DNA of 64,000 nucleotides from Karalla daura (taxonomy: Eukaryota; Chordata; Actinopteri; Chaetodontiformes; Leiognathidae): contig CM055193.1 in NCBI GenBank assembly GCA_029224185.1, positions 24,786,062-24,850,061 on the forward strand, given 5' to 3'. A program made the translations under genes and the position numbers. The notes beneath the pieces were generated by a model that did no database searches, was not told the origin of the DNA, and worked only from the letters and a program-made list of their open reading frames with translations. Shown in pieces: positions 23,107 to 31,993 of the stretch; the stretch's first letter is position 1; each line of letters starts with the position of its first letter.

Positions 23107-23970
23107 TATCTGACACCATAGCACTACAAAATAGATTTGCTACTCCTTCTGCCACCGCTGTAGAGAACCTAGGTATAAGCTTTGATCAAGACCTGTCTTT
23201 CATTTCCCACGTACAATATATCTCATGGAATGCCTACTTATAATAATACTAATAACCTAGAAAATTAGGCACATACTCCCTCTTCATACAGCAGAACAGC
23301 TGGTCCATGCCTTTGTTATTTCCAGGCTGGACTACTGCTCCACTACTCTTTATTGGCTGGATGCTCCAACAGGTCACTGAGAAGTCTGCAGCTCATTCAG
23401 AACACGGCAGCTCTTGTCCTGACAAAACCTAGAAAGAGAGATCATATCTCTCCTGTTATGGCCTCCCTGCACAGGCTGCCTATACCATTCAGGATTCAGT
23501 TCAAACTTCCTACTTGTGGTTCCAAGAATCTCGAAATCTAGATCTGGAGCCAAAGCCTTCAGCTACCAAGGCCCTCTCCTATGGAACCATCTACCAGTCT
23601 CAGTCCGGGAGGCAGACACCCTCTCTACCTTCAAGAGTAGGGTAGGTTAAAAACCCTCCTTTTTGACAGAGCTTACAGGTAGACTTAAATCCTAGATGAG
23701 CTACTATGGGTTGAGTCTGCCAGGGGTCCCCTGTACATTGAGCTCTATCTTCTCCGCTCTCTCTGTGGGTGTGGATCAGGTTTGAGTTCCCTCTATCTTC
23801 TCAAGCCCCTCTTTGTCTCTCCCCATGTGTCCTCCTCCTCCTCCACTTCCACCTCCTCTCCTTTCTTATTCTGTGACTATGCAGGACTAGCATATGGACT
23901 GGGGACCGCACGTCCCTGGAATGTCTGTGCTTTCATCCCACCCAGGTCCCATAGATGCTAACCCTAACCC
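23107..23970 (+). pseudogene. L2-type LINE, 3' part of the composite plus-strand copy
   Basis: This resumes the LINE at TATCTGACACCATAGCA after the Tc1 insertion. NLGISFDQDLSF lies near 23165-23200. SLRSLQLIQNTAALVLTKPRKRDHISPVMASLHRLPIPFRIQFKL follows at 23375-23510 as separate readable blocks. The 3' UTR reaches about 23970. Several frame breaks are present. Confidence 0.75.
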
Positions 23971-24593
23971 CATTAATCAATCAACATTTATTTTTAAACT
24001 ACTTTATAACATCTGGATTGATGAACATGAAGTGTTTTAGATAGAAAGGATGCAAAAGAGAAATTAAGAAAAATATCAGTGATGAAACAAATGACAAAAC
24101 AATAAAAACATTTACAAAAATCCAAAAACAAAAGTCACTGGATATTAAAAGCCTTTCTAAATAAATAAGTCTTATGGTTAGAAATGTAGAGTGCCCGGTC
24201 ATTAGTAAATTGTAATTTATGGTGTGCCACAGATGAGGGGGCAGATACAAAAAGCAAGATGACCCCACTGTCTTAAACTGGAAAAAAAAAAACAATCCTG
24301 AATTTGACCGGGAGCCAACACAAGAAAATGACAGAAGGGTGTTTTGTACCATTTTGTACCAGTTAGAGGCAGGAGAGAAAAGACTGCTTGATCTCAATAT
24401 AGACTGTGTTTATACAGCAGGGAAATGTGACTCAATCCAATCTGTTTGCCCATATGCAAATACTTGATCTCCTGATTCCAGTTAGATCATTAAGATCAAT
24501 ATCAAAACAAATCCAAGGAACGATGTAAGTCAAAGTTCGAATCCCTGCTTCATTTTTCCACACAGGTCATGAGAAATGATACCACAGGCGAAT
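23971..24593. other. AT-rich region without recognised gene
   Basis: It may contain decayed LINE 3' sequence. The minus-strand open frame 23999-24397 is Phe/Leu-rich and shows no family motifs. Confidence 0.4.
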
Positions 24594-24617
24594 GGGTTAG
24601 GGTTAGGGTTAGGGTTA
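24594..24617 (+). repeat. Interstitial telomere-type repeat, four GGGTTA units
   Basis: Four perfect tandem copies of the vertebrate telomere hexamer in the middle of repeat-rich DNA. Shorter CTAACCCTAACCCC sequence occurs at about 23958-23971. Confidence 0.95.
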
Positions 24618-24799
24618 TGCATTCCTTGAAGTGAAAATCAAAACGTCACTGTTGTAATGAATTTTTTAAATGTAACTCTGATTACTAATTTTAATTACTC
24701 AAATTGTCTCAGAGTCGGATACATATCCCATGTTTTGCAACTGGCCTCTCGTCTGAACAGTCATGCCGCTTATAGTGCGGCATCTAGGTCACACTATAT

Positions 24800-24984
24800 C
24801 AATAGAGTAATGACAGTAGGTGTCAGGTACGCTGAGACAGGTCTCAAGCTATATAAAATCAAGATATCCAAGTGAGGTTTTTTTAAGAAGCAGTTGGCCA
24901 CAGCATGTTTAAAGGCATGTGGAATAGAACCTGAGCTGAGACAAGTTTTAATAAAAGCAAGGAGGTAAGGTTCAATAGAAATTA
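24800..24984 (-). pseudogene. LINE RT N-terminal fragment
   Basis: The minus strand reads IEPYLLAFIKTCLSSGSIPHAF then KHAVANCFLKKPHLD and, further on, RPVSAYL. This resembles the pre-RT segment of non-LTR RTs (SGxxPxxFKxAVVxPLLKKPxLD...RPVS). The adjacent non-coding repeat begins exactly at 24985, so the fragment was probably cut by that insertion. Confidence 0.6.
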
Positions 24985-26060
24985 AAGCTGCAAGCAGCTG
25001 TGAGCGGGTCCTCGCCTGTGCGCCTGTCTGGGTACTAGCAACCACTGGGTCAATGTAGTTCCTAGGCCATCCCAAGAATCCTTTTTTAGCACATTTTGAA
25101 GAGGAATCTTTTCTGGGCTGAGCAGTATCGCTGTGATTCAGATAATGAACAGTCTCTATACTTTGGCCACAATACGGCTACACCCCTTGACATCTTTTCT
25201 GAGCTTCTTGCTCCGGAAGAGCATTTTGTAATATTGATGACGAATAACCAAACTTTGTCATGCGCTAGTGGCCACGCCCTTTGACTTGAAAAAATTCTGT
25301 ACATAAAATTTTCTAAGCTTGGTCCATAGATGATTTGTACCTAATTTGAAGCCAAATTGGGTAACCCTCTAGGAGAAGATGTTTTTAAAATTCAAAAATT
25401 CAAATCAAAATGGCCGACTTCCTGTCAGGTTATGGCCATCATGTCAAGAGACTTTTTTGTATATAGGATGTATTTGCACACAAAATTTTATTTGCCTACA
25501 ACAAAGTACAAAAAAAATCCTTATGGGGATTGGTCAAAATTTCTGGGGGGCGCTATTTTTGCTTTTGGGTCCCCCATGGGCTATGCCCCTATCAAGTGTC
25601 AGATCTCACTGTCCTCAATCAGTGTACCAATTTTCATGGTGATAGGAGTTCCTTGAAGTCGTCACAAAGACACTCTTAATACATGGCAAGGGGTCGCTAT
25701 TCATGCCTGCCACACTGATACTATTGATGGTAGCCTCACTGCCTTTGTAATGTAGCTTCACCAACTTGTTCTGCATGTATTACAAGTGGAATCAAATTGA
25801 TGTGTTCAATTATGTGGTACTAATTAAGTACTACATGTAAGTGTAAAACCTGATTACTTCCTGTCACCACTGGAGAGCGCCATGAGTGAAGTAGGAAGTT
25901 AATATATCAGACTATTCAGGATGGAGCCCTCATCATGTCCAGCAAGTTTCAAGGTGCCATGATCAAGTATGTGGGTGTGAGAGCCATTCAAATTGAAAGA
26001 GCGTGAAAAAAAAAATCACCAAATTTTGAGACATCGTAGCAACCATGCCCTTTGACTTGG
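24985..26060 (+). repeat. Non-coding interspersed repeat, copy A
   Basis: It begins AAGCTGCAAGCAGCTG and GCGGGTCCTCGCCTG. It aligns, in inverted orientation, to copy B at 56587-58485 in many blocks, including AGGAATCTTTTCTGGGCTGAGCAGTA, CTAGTGGCCACGCC and TACTTCCTGTCACCACTGG-type sequences. Relative to B it lacks one internal segment and the far end. It contains no ORF, and its open frames are accidental. Confidence 0.8.
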
Positions 26061-26120
26061 ATTTGATGTTTTGAGCAATGTGTCTTTCTGATTGCTGTAT
26101 GTATAAAGCTTTTAAGGTCA

Positions 26121-26163
26121 ATGATGACGTCACCGCCGTCTGGCTCGCATGCTGGTGCTACCC
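26121..26163 (+). repeat. Left terminal inverted repeat candidate
   Basis: It reads ATGATGACGTCA, then C, then CGCCG, then a 9-base variable spacer, then CATGCTGGTGCTACCC. It matches the reverse complement of 31950-31993, where the spacer is 10 bases and only two paired positions outside it differ. No target-site duplication is evident beside it. Confidence 0.65.
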
Positions 26164-26512
26164 ACGCCATTTGTTTTGGATGCGATCAAACCATGATAGT
26201 GTCTGTAAGTAAATCGCTCATTCTGTTTTTTAATGCCATGTAACGTAATGCCATGTATGTTACTGCACATTTTTCAAACTCCAAGCTCCCAGAATGCTAT
26301 CGTTGCAGGACAAACTTTCGGGAGACATGTTGTAGCTTTTCGTCATATCAGAAAACCTGGGAAAAACACTGAGCCAAAAAATTGGCTCAGGACTGCAAGG
26401 GCTACTTATACCGTTCTCAATGATTTTATGTGCAAAATGCAACATCACAAAAAAACTTAACGTGTGTAAAATTGTACATCACCAAAATCCATGGATTGCA
26501 ACAATTAAGCAA

Positions 26513-27021
26513 TCACTGCTTTGTGTAGAACACAGCATGGGGGCAAATCTTTGTCTTCTCTGATGCTGCTTTGGCTGTGCTTCCAAGGTCATCATACATC
26601 TCCCACACACTTGCAGCCCTCCTGCAGAATGCCACATAATGTCCAAGAGCATCCTGGGTCAAGCCTCTTTGGAATACAATGACTGCCCTCAAACTAAAGC
26701 TCTTCTCTTGAAGCACCAGACTTGAGGAAAATTCGGGCAAGGCAACTTCTGTACAAGTGCTGCCAAGGGCAATGTCAATCCATACAACCTCTTCCAGACT
26801 TTAGCTGTGGGTCACATTCCCTGAACACAGAGCCTTTCCTGGAGATGGACTTTGGACTGGCCTGAGGCAGGGAGAGTCAGGAATGCTGAGTCCTTCTTTA
26901 GCCGCAGTCTCAAGATGGGCCATGCCACAGGTCTGCAGGACAGTGATGTTGGTACACACATGTGGAACTTTCCTTGTTACTTTTGTGCTTAGACTGCAGT
27001 ACTGTGAGGAACATTGTTGGC
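26513..27021 (-). pseudogene. UCH-like protease domain, C-terminal half (His box)
   Basis: Minus-strand frames give CTNITVLQTCGMAHLETAAK (about 26830-26960) and GLSIPDSPCLRP. A shifted frame then gives EEVVWIDIALGS and the open stretch 26513-26740. That stretch contains LGHYVAFCRRAASVWEMYDD (residues 32-51, codons 26647-26588). GHYVAFCR followed by WxxYDD is the form of the His box and the following Asp in C19/UCH-type deubiquitinases. The His codon is at 26639-26641. The end PHAVFYTK matches the usual close of such domains. The frame changes once or twice between 26740 and 27021. Confidence 0.75.
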
Positions 27022-27431
27022 TCAATAAACACTTGGAAGACCCCTCATGGTTTTCTCAATTACAGTAGAGCTGTGGCATTGTGCATCAATTTGGAGAGCA
27101 CCAGCGGTCAGGTGGACTGGTTTGAAGATTTCCTTCAGCAGTGCTGCCCTCTGTGAGTACACCTGTTGGGTCACACCCTGTGTAGTGATTGTTTTCACCA
27201 GCTGGAGAAATTGGTTGTCACATTCTATGCTGCTAACAACCTTCTCAAAAGAAGAGCTGTCACAAAAAGAGCAACATAAACTCTGAAAAACAGCATCAAA
27301 TGCACAAGTGTTGAGCACAGAGACTTTTGATTTGCCAAGTTTAACAGGCTGTTGATGGTTTCCATTTTTTAACAGTTGCACCTTGACTTTCGTCCGGCCC
27401 ACACATGCATCTAAGTGCAGCCATTCAGGAC
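27022..27431 (-). pseudogene. UCH-like protease domain, N-terminal half (Cys box)
   Basis: The open stretch 27022-27402 contains SVLNTCAFDAVFQSL (residues 28-42), with the presumed nucleophile Cys at residue 33 (codon 27304-27306). NTCxFDAxxQ is the Cys-box form of ubiquitin-specific proteases. The frame is open upstream to the LINE junction. It is continuous with the transposase C-terminus beyond the LINE, so the protease was fused to the transposase. The stretch ends at a stop at 27022-27024, and the domain continues in another frame. The target (ubiquitin, SUMO or a self-encoded site) cannot be read from the sequence. Confidence 0.75.
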
Positions 27432-27439
27432 AAAGAGAG
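27432..27439. repeat. Target-site duplication of the LINE, 5' copy
   Basis: AAAGAGAG, identical to 29374-29381 at the other end of the LINE. It lies next to the first LINE base at 27440. Confidence 0.8.
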
Positions 27440-27801
27440 TAACTAACAGAACAGACATATTAAATTGCTTTAACAATCATTTTATTTCCTCTGGGTTCTT
27501 GTTTAACTCTAAAAACCTCTCTCAACAGCCCACACCTACTGAAAAGGTCTCTAAAGACCTTCCACCGGTTGTGAGCCCTGGTAATGTTCAGGTTTTTAAT
27601 TTACAGCCTTTTTCTACAGCAGAGGTTGCTAAAGCTCTCAGAGACCTTGATAAAATATAAAATCACCAGGACCAGACAATCTGGAGCCCTTGTTTTTAAA
27701 ACTGGCATCTGAAATTGTAGCTGCTCCACTGTGCCACATTTTTAATCTTACTTTGTCAACTAATTCCAAAAGTCTGGAAATCTGCATTTGTTATCCCCCT
27801 T

Positions 27802-28476
27802 TTGAAAGGTGGTGATCCAAATATTTTAAACAATTATAGGCCTATTTCTAAACTGTCTGTCCTGGCTAAGGTACTTGAATTCCTTGTCAGTGAACAAGTA
27901 AAAGATTACCTAGCCACTAATTCCATCTTGTCGATCTCCCAATCAGGATTTCGCAAAAAACACAGTACTACTACCGCAGCCTTGAAGGTTATAAATGACA
28001 TAACTGAGGCCTTAGATAACAAACAGTGCTGTCTCTCTCTCTTCATAGACTTTTCTGAAGCCTTCGATACCGTGAACCACGACATTTTGGCTGAACATCT
28101 TATAGCAGCTGGGTTCTCTGTACAGACAGTTGGATGGTTTGTTAACTATCTTAAAGACAGAAGCCAGGCCGTTCAGTTAGAAGGTGTCTCATCTGAGGCT
28201 CAGTTTGTCCACAAGGGAGTGCCTCAAGGTTCAGTACTTGGCCCCCTATTATTTACTTTGTATATAAATAACATTGAAAGTAATATTCCAAATGCAGCCT
28301 TTCATTTTTATGCTGATGACACAGTCATTTATTGCTTTGCACCCACACCTGCAGAAGTGTTTGCTTATATGCAGATTGCATTCAATAGAGTGCAAGAACA
28401 ACTCTGTCATTTGCAACTTGTTCTAAATGCAGACAAAACAAAACTTATGTTTTTTAGTAATTCTAAATCAGTATGA
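27802..28476 (+). CDS. LINE reverse transcriptase, partial, 224 codons open
   Basis: RT blocks are in order: NNYRPISKLSVLAKVLE (residues 10-26), SQSGFRKKHSTTTA, LFIDFSEAFDTVNHDIL (first catalytic Asp), KGVPQGSVLGPLLFTLYINN, FHFYADDTVIYC (catalytic YADD intact), and NADKTKLMFFS. The stop at 28477 lies in frame with the downstream open stretch, so one nonsense change separates them. The upstream linker (27440-27790: AVAKALRDLD, then KSPGPDNLEPLFLKLASEIV in shifted frames) precedes it. RT of this class performs target-primed reverse transcription. The protein lacks the endonuclease because of 5' truncation. Confidence 0.9.
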   Translation: MKGGDPNILNNYRPISKLSVLAKVLEFLVSEQVKDYLATNSILSISQSGFRKKHSTTTAALKVINDITEALDNKQCCLSLFIDFSEAFDTVNHDILAEHLIAAGFSVQTVGWFVNYLKDRSQAVQLEGVSSEAQFVHKGVPQGSVLGPLLFTLYINNIESNIPNAAFHFYADDTVIYCFAPTPAEVFAYMQIAFNRVQEQLCHLQLVLNADKTKLMFFSNSKSV

Positions 28477-28479
28477 TCA

Positions 28480-29163
28480 AGTCAGCCTGTCATCGTCACC
28501 AGCAATGGTCAACAAATTGAACTTGTATCTACTTTTAAATATCTGGGGTTCTTGATTGATGACGATTTGTCTTTTAAGGCACATATTCAGTATACTGTAA
28601 AGAAACTGAAGCTTTTACTTGGATTTTATTTTAGAAATAAGTCTTGCTTTTCTTTTGGGGTAAAAAAGAAACTAGTGGAGTCAACCTTTCTTCCGATTAT
28701 TGATTACGGTGATGTGCTGTACATGAATGCCTCTGTACAATGCCTCCACATGCTAAATAGTGTGTATCATGGTGCTCTTAGATTCATTACAAACTGTGGA
28801 GCTCTAACTCATCACTGTGTCTTGTACAGTAAAGTAAATTGGCCATCTTTACATGTGCGCAGGCTCGGCCACTGGTATGTGCTGATTTACAAGGCCATTC
28901 TTAAGGAGATCCCATCGTATCTATCATCCCTTTTAAAGTTAACTAACAGGGCCTACAGTTTCCGCTCTCAGGACTTTTGTCATTTTATTGTCCCCAAGGT
29001 GAGAACAGAAATGGGGAAGAAAGCGTTTAGATTCTTTGCTCCGAGTACATGGAACAGTCTGCAGTCAGAGCTCAAACTCCAAAGCCTGGTATCTCTGAAT
29101 ATGTTCAAGTCGATGATAAGATCCACCACATCCAGGTTTCAGGAATGCAAATGTTTCATTTGA
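28480..29163 (+). CDS. LINE post-RT domain, partial, open
   Basis: This continues in the same frame as the RT after the TGA at 28477. FKYLGFLIDDDLSFKAHIQ (28531-28587) begins the thumb-following region. VESTFLPIIDYGDVLYMNAS, then LNSVYHGALRFITNC and LHVRRLGHWYVLIYKAIL follow, and the close reads FRFFAPSTWNSLQSEL. These segments are standard for the C-terminal part of CR1/L2/Rex1-type ORF2 proteins. It ends at 29163, 210 bp before the poly-ATA tail. Confidence 0.85.
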   Translation, partial: SQPVIVTSNGQQIELVSTFKYLGFLIDDDLSFKAHIQYTVKKLKLLLGFYFRNKSCFSFGVKKKLVESTFLPIIDYGDVLYMNASVQCLHMLNSVYHGALRFITNCGALTHHCVLYSKVNWPSLHVRRLGHWYVLIYKAILKEIPSYLSSLLKLTNRAYSFRSQDFCHFIVPKVRTEMGKKAFRFFAPSTWNSLQSELKLQSLVSLNMFKSMIRSTTSRFQECKCFI

Positions 29164-29373
29164 TTGACAAATCTTGCAAATTCTCTTATCAGGTTTTTAA
29201 AACAATTCAATTGTTTGTTTTTGTTTTTGTTTGTTTGTTTGGACTGTGTCTTTGACTAATGTGACTGTGTTGAAACTACTTGCTGTCATTTTGACCAGGT
29301 CTCCCTTGCAAAAGAGATCTTAGGTCTCAATGGGACAAACCTGGATAAATAAAGGTTATAATAATAATAATAA

Positions 29374-29381
29374 AAAGAGAG
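29374..29381. repeat. Target-site duplication of the LINE, 3' copy
   Basis: AAAGAGAG directly after the ATA-rich tail of the LINE, identical to 27432-27439. Confidence 0.8.
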
Positions 29382-29845
29382 AGGTAGAAAATCATCTTCC
29401 TTATTTTGGGTGGAATTCCTAAGCCTCTCCAGTTTTCAACTGCTTCTCATCTGTTGAAAGACAGTTTGCAGCTGCATCAGACTCCTTCACCAGGGTGAAC
29501 ATCATTTTTTCTGTTGCATTATTCACTCTGGAAAGTAGTGGAGACAGGATCAGATCCTAGGACAGTTGTGGCAACAGCTACATTCTTTTCACTTTTTTGT
29601 TTTGCAGAACAAAGCCGCATGTTTCCCTCAATGAAGGAAAGGTGACAAGCAAAGAACCGGTTGACACGAATGGGTATGTTTTTATGCTTGAAAAGTCAAT
29701 TTTTTAGGTTTTTGAACTCTGCTTCAACAGTAGCAGAACTTGTAGTGATGGTGCTTCGGAAGAGAGGGATCATTACTCCTGTCCAGAGTGGCAAGTAACT
29801 TCCAAGTCTTATTATGTGGGGACAATCTCAGGGAGGAAGTGGATG
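29382..29845 (-). pseudogene. Transposase C-terminal region with hAT-like motif
   Basis: Minus-strand frames give DNIHFLPEIVP near 29800-29835, then RLGSYLPLWTGVMIPLF and TTSSATVEAEFKNLKN (about 29700-29790). NIPIRVNRFFACHLSFIEGN follows, and close to the LINE junction GLGIPPKIRKMIFYLS. SSATVExxFxxLKN resembles the C-terminal block of hAT and related transposases, which carries the last catalytic Glu; the Glu at TVEAEF is a candidate. There are two or three frame breaks and at least one stop. The last block reads in one frame through the LINE site into the UCH-like domain. Confidence 0.65.
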
Positions 29846-30838
29846 TTATCTATCCCCATCGGCCATGGCGAGTGACCTGCTTTCCTCACAAATTTCTGTC
29901 ACCCACTGTTCCCCTGAAATTTCAGCTTTCAGGTATTTCTTGCACCTTTCTGATGGGATAGGGGCCCCAGAACTGTCATTACCCTCTGATTCACTCAGTG
30001 CGACAATAGTGATGGCATGTAGCAGTTGTTTTGCATGTTCCATAGATTGTGATTTGAGAAACTGTGCTATTGACCTCACAAAGAAATCTTTAACATGATG
30101 TGTACTTTTCAGGCAGTCCCACTGGCAGATCATCTTGATGCAGTGTGCAATATCTACCCTGATAAAACACAGGGGCAGTTGTGCATGTTCATTCCCAAGC
30201 AAGACTTGAAAGGATTCATTGATGTAGGTCTTCAGATCAGGATGCGGGGTAAAAGCCTTGACCAGAGCTCCAAGAGTGGCCAGAGAAAAATCACTTACAG
30301 CTTCTTTCGGGACAGGTGCACCTGCACGAATCCATTCTGTCAACCACTGTGAGATAGCATTAACGTCATGTTTCTCTGACAGCATTTGCACTACTAGAAC
30401 ACTGGAGCTGTTAGGCCCTGTCATTACCCCCTGATACAAGAAGATGTGGCCAGATGAGCCATTTGGTCTCACCAGTCTGTTAACGACTGAACCAGTTGCA
30501 TTAAAACATACTGTTGAGTGAAATTTCTTGGATAAGGTCTTGTACACATGTGTTTGTGTTTGACTCCAGTAGTGACAGAAAAACCTGTCCAGTCCAATGT
30601 CTTCAATGCTACCACTGTGTGGAGCATTGTACTTCAGTTGCTGCAGAGAGAAAATGGGATCTTTGTCACCTAATACCATATAATTTCTCTCTTTTTTCAT
30701 TTTGCGCAGGGTGGCCAAATTTGGTAGATGGCTTGGCTCAGGATCTCCAAAGTCCATCAGCTTTTCTGCCTGTGATGCCCGCCATACATGTGGTTCCATC
30801 CTGCCCTCACAGAGTTCTTTGGCCATCTGCACGTGCAC
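29846..30838 (-). CDS. Transposase-like core, 330 codons open
   Basis: The longest open frame in the window that is not RT. Residues 20-46 (RASQAEKLMDFGDPEP) precede a segment like a DNA-binding linker. STVCFNATGSVVNRL (108-122) stands where the first catalytic Asp of an RNase-H-fold transposase would be, but it has Asn113. SEKHDVNAISQWLTEWIRAG leads to KEAVSDFSLATLGALVKAF (178-196), with Asp183 as the likely second catalytic residue. LCFIRVDIAHCIKMI (223-237) adds a conserved-looking Asp229/His232 block. The layout resembles MULE-like and hAT-like cores. Reading frames upstream and downstream continue the same protein after indels. The start codon is internal, since VHVQMAKEL follows residues in another frame. 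Confidence 0.65.
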   Translation of the reverse strand: MHVQMAKELCEGRMEPHVWRASQAEKLMDFGDPEPSHLPNLATLRKMKKERNYMVLGDKDPIFSLQQLKYNAPHSGSIEDIGLDRFFCHYWSQTQTHVYKTLSKKFHSTVCFNATGSVVNRLVRPNGSSGHIFLYQGVMTGPNSSSVLVVQMLSEKHDVNAISQWLTEWIRAGAPVPKEAVSDFSLATLGALVKAFTPHPDLKTYINESFQVLLGNEHAQLPLCFIRVDIAHCIKMICQWDCLKSTHHVKDFFVRSIAQFLKSQSMEHAKQLLHAITIVALSESEGNDSSGAPIPSERCKKYLKAEISGEQWVTEICEESRSLAMADGDR

Positions 30839-31460
30839 CTGTCCAGACCAGCGTGTAATGAGTCATCCCTGTTCTTAAGAGAACAGTTGAACACCATTGG
30901 GCTGTTGATTTCAGGCTCTCTGTCACAATTTATGTCAAGAAGGCCATGACACTCCTTACAGCATCCTGTGATTTCAATAACATTACTTGTGACTGATGGA
31001 TAGACCTTGGCTCTTTTAAAAACAAATGTGCAAGGAATTTTAACGGCTTTCCAGATTTGCTCATTTATGATGTGGGTCCAGGTGCCAGGCTTCAAAACTG
31101 AATATTCCCTTTTTTGTGTTTTAAAAGACATATTCAGCCTTTCTGGAGTATATTTTCTGGAACTTGAAGATGAAATGACTGTTCAGGGGAATGGGGACCA
31201 GATTCAGAGCCTGTGTCATCACTAGTTTCAGGATAAGTTTTATGACTGAATCCCAACGCTGGCCAGATGTTGTGTCTGTTAGCTTTGACAAAGGTATACA
31301 GAGCCTTTGCAGAGATCTTGTTTCCCTGCTGCTGACTCAGATCTCTCAAACACTGGCATTTGGAGTGGCTATTTTGTTATTTTGGACAATGGCCTCTTTT
31401 GATGAGCAGAGAAGTGCAAAGATCACATCTTTGTCTTCTTTTGGCTGTCTGGGCATCTAG
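30839..31460 (-). pseudogene. N-terminal region of the transposase-like protein
   Basis: Read downward from 31460: MPRQPKEDKDVIFALLCSSK is a candidate start. KCQCLRDLSQQQGNKISAKA and LYTFVKANRHNIWPALGF follow at 31134-31365. After a frame change near 31130 comes LKPGTWTHIINEQIWKAVKI, then TGCCKECHGLLDINC and NCSLKNRDDSLHAGL (30757-31131). The CC-x2-C and CxC groups suggest metal-binding, but no standard finger can be assigned. Three frame changes (near 31350, 31130 and 30840) separate it from the core. Confidence 0.55.
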
Positions 31461-31949
31461 TTTAAAGACAAATTAATATGATTAGGAATCATTGCATAGA
31501 TAATGCCTGAATGTTTGTTATGTACAAATGGCAAATAAAAACCTTGAACCGAAAGTATTATTTTTGTCATTAAAAAGTTTCCTCCTCTAGGTTGTTTGTG
31601 GAGCTGAATTAGACTGGTATAATGTGACTATGTTAGCTAGCTAGCTGGCTGGAGGTGAAGATATTCATTCATTTTGCATTTTTAACATTGCTCATAGACG
31701 TTTGGTGATGCAGAAGGCAATGTCTTTCATTTGAATTGCAATATCTGTTTTTGACACATTTTACTTACATTGGCCAGATGTTTGATTTTGCAGAAGATTC
31801 GTGAAATCTGTGCTCTCAAACGGGGCACTCAAAACAGCACACCATAATGGTTCTGAGAATATCATCTGCACGTTTTATGAGGTTGGTCTTGTTTTGTTTC
31901 CATCAGGACACTTTTATTTGTGGGACATAAACCACATACAGCAAGATGA
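31461..31949. other. Leader between TIR and first codon of the transposase-like gene
   Basis: Non-coding AT-rich sequence including GTTAGCTAGCTAGCTGGCTGG near 31634. No motif was recognised. It probably holds the element's promoter, by position only. Confidence 0.35.
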
Positions 31950-31993
31950 GGGTAGCACCAACATGACACCGTTTGCGGCGTTGACGTCATCAT
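31950..31993 (-). repeat. Right terminal inverted repeat candidate
   Basis: On the minus strand it reads ATGATGACGTCA, A, CGCCG, a 10-base spacer, then CATGTTGGTGCTACCC. This is inverted relative to 26121-26163. Confidence 0.65.

Larger units (their letters stand above)
27440..29373 (+). mobile_element. 5'-truncated non-LTR retrotransposon (Rex1/CR1-like), near-intact
   Basis: A plus-strand LINE of 1934 bp covering the end of the linker, the whole RT and the post-RT domain. Its 3' UTR ends in CCTGGATAAATAAAGGTTATAATAATAATAAT. It is flanked by an 8-bp duplication, AAAGAGAG. ORF2 is broken by only two indels (near 27660 and 27765) and one in-frame TGA at 28477-28479. This is clearly younger than the L2 copies. 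The CAATGGGAC...AATAAAGGTT tail is common among fish LINEs; the Rex1/Babar name is my inference. Confidence 0.85.
26121..31993 (-). mobile_element. Putative DNA transposon encoding transposase-like and UCH-like protease domains, split by a LINE
   Basis: A minus-strand gene-like region is bounded by inverted sequences at 26121-26163 and 31950-31993. From the 5' side it encodes a Cys-bearing N-terminus, a transposase-like core, a hAT-like C-terminal motif, and a ubiquitin-hydrolase-like domain that ends near 26515. About 530 bp of leader and 390 bp of trailer lie between the coding part and the inverted ends. A 1934-bp LINE plus one 8-bp duplication sits inside, so the original would be about 3.93 kb. 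At least five frame breaks make this copy inactive. I do not recognise the named superfamily. It could also be a transposon-derived gene family rather than a mobile unit, but the inverted ends argue for a transposon. Confidence 0.65.

Noticed and set aside
23999..24397. 132-codon hydrophobic minus-strand frame as a membrane protein
   Set aside because: The Phe/Leu/Ile richness comes from A/T-rich DNA; no conserved feature is visible.
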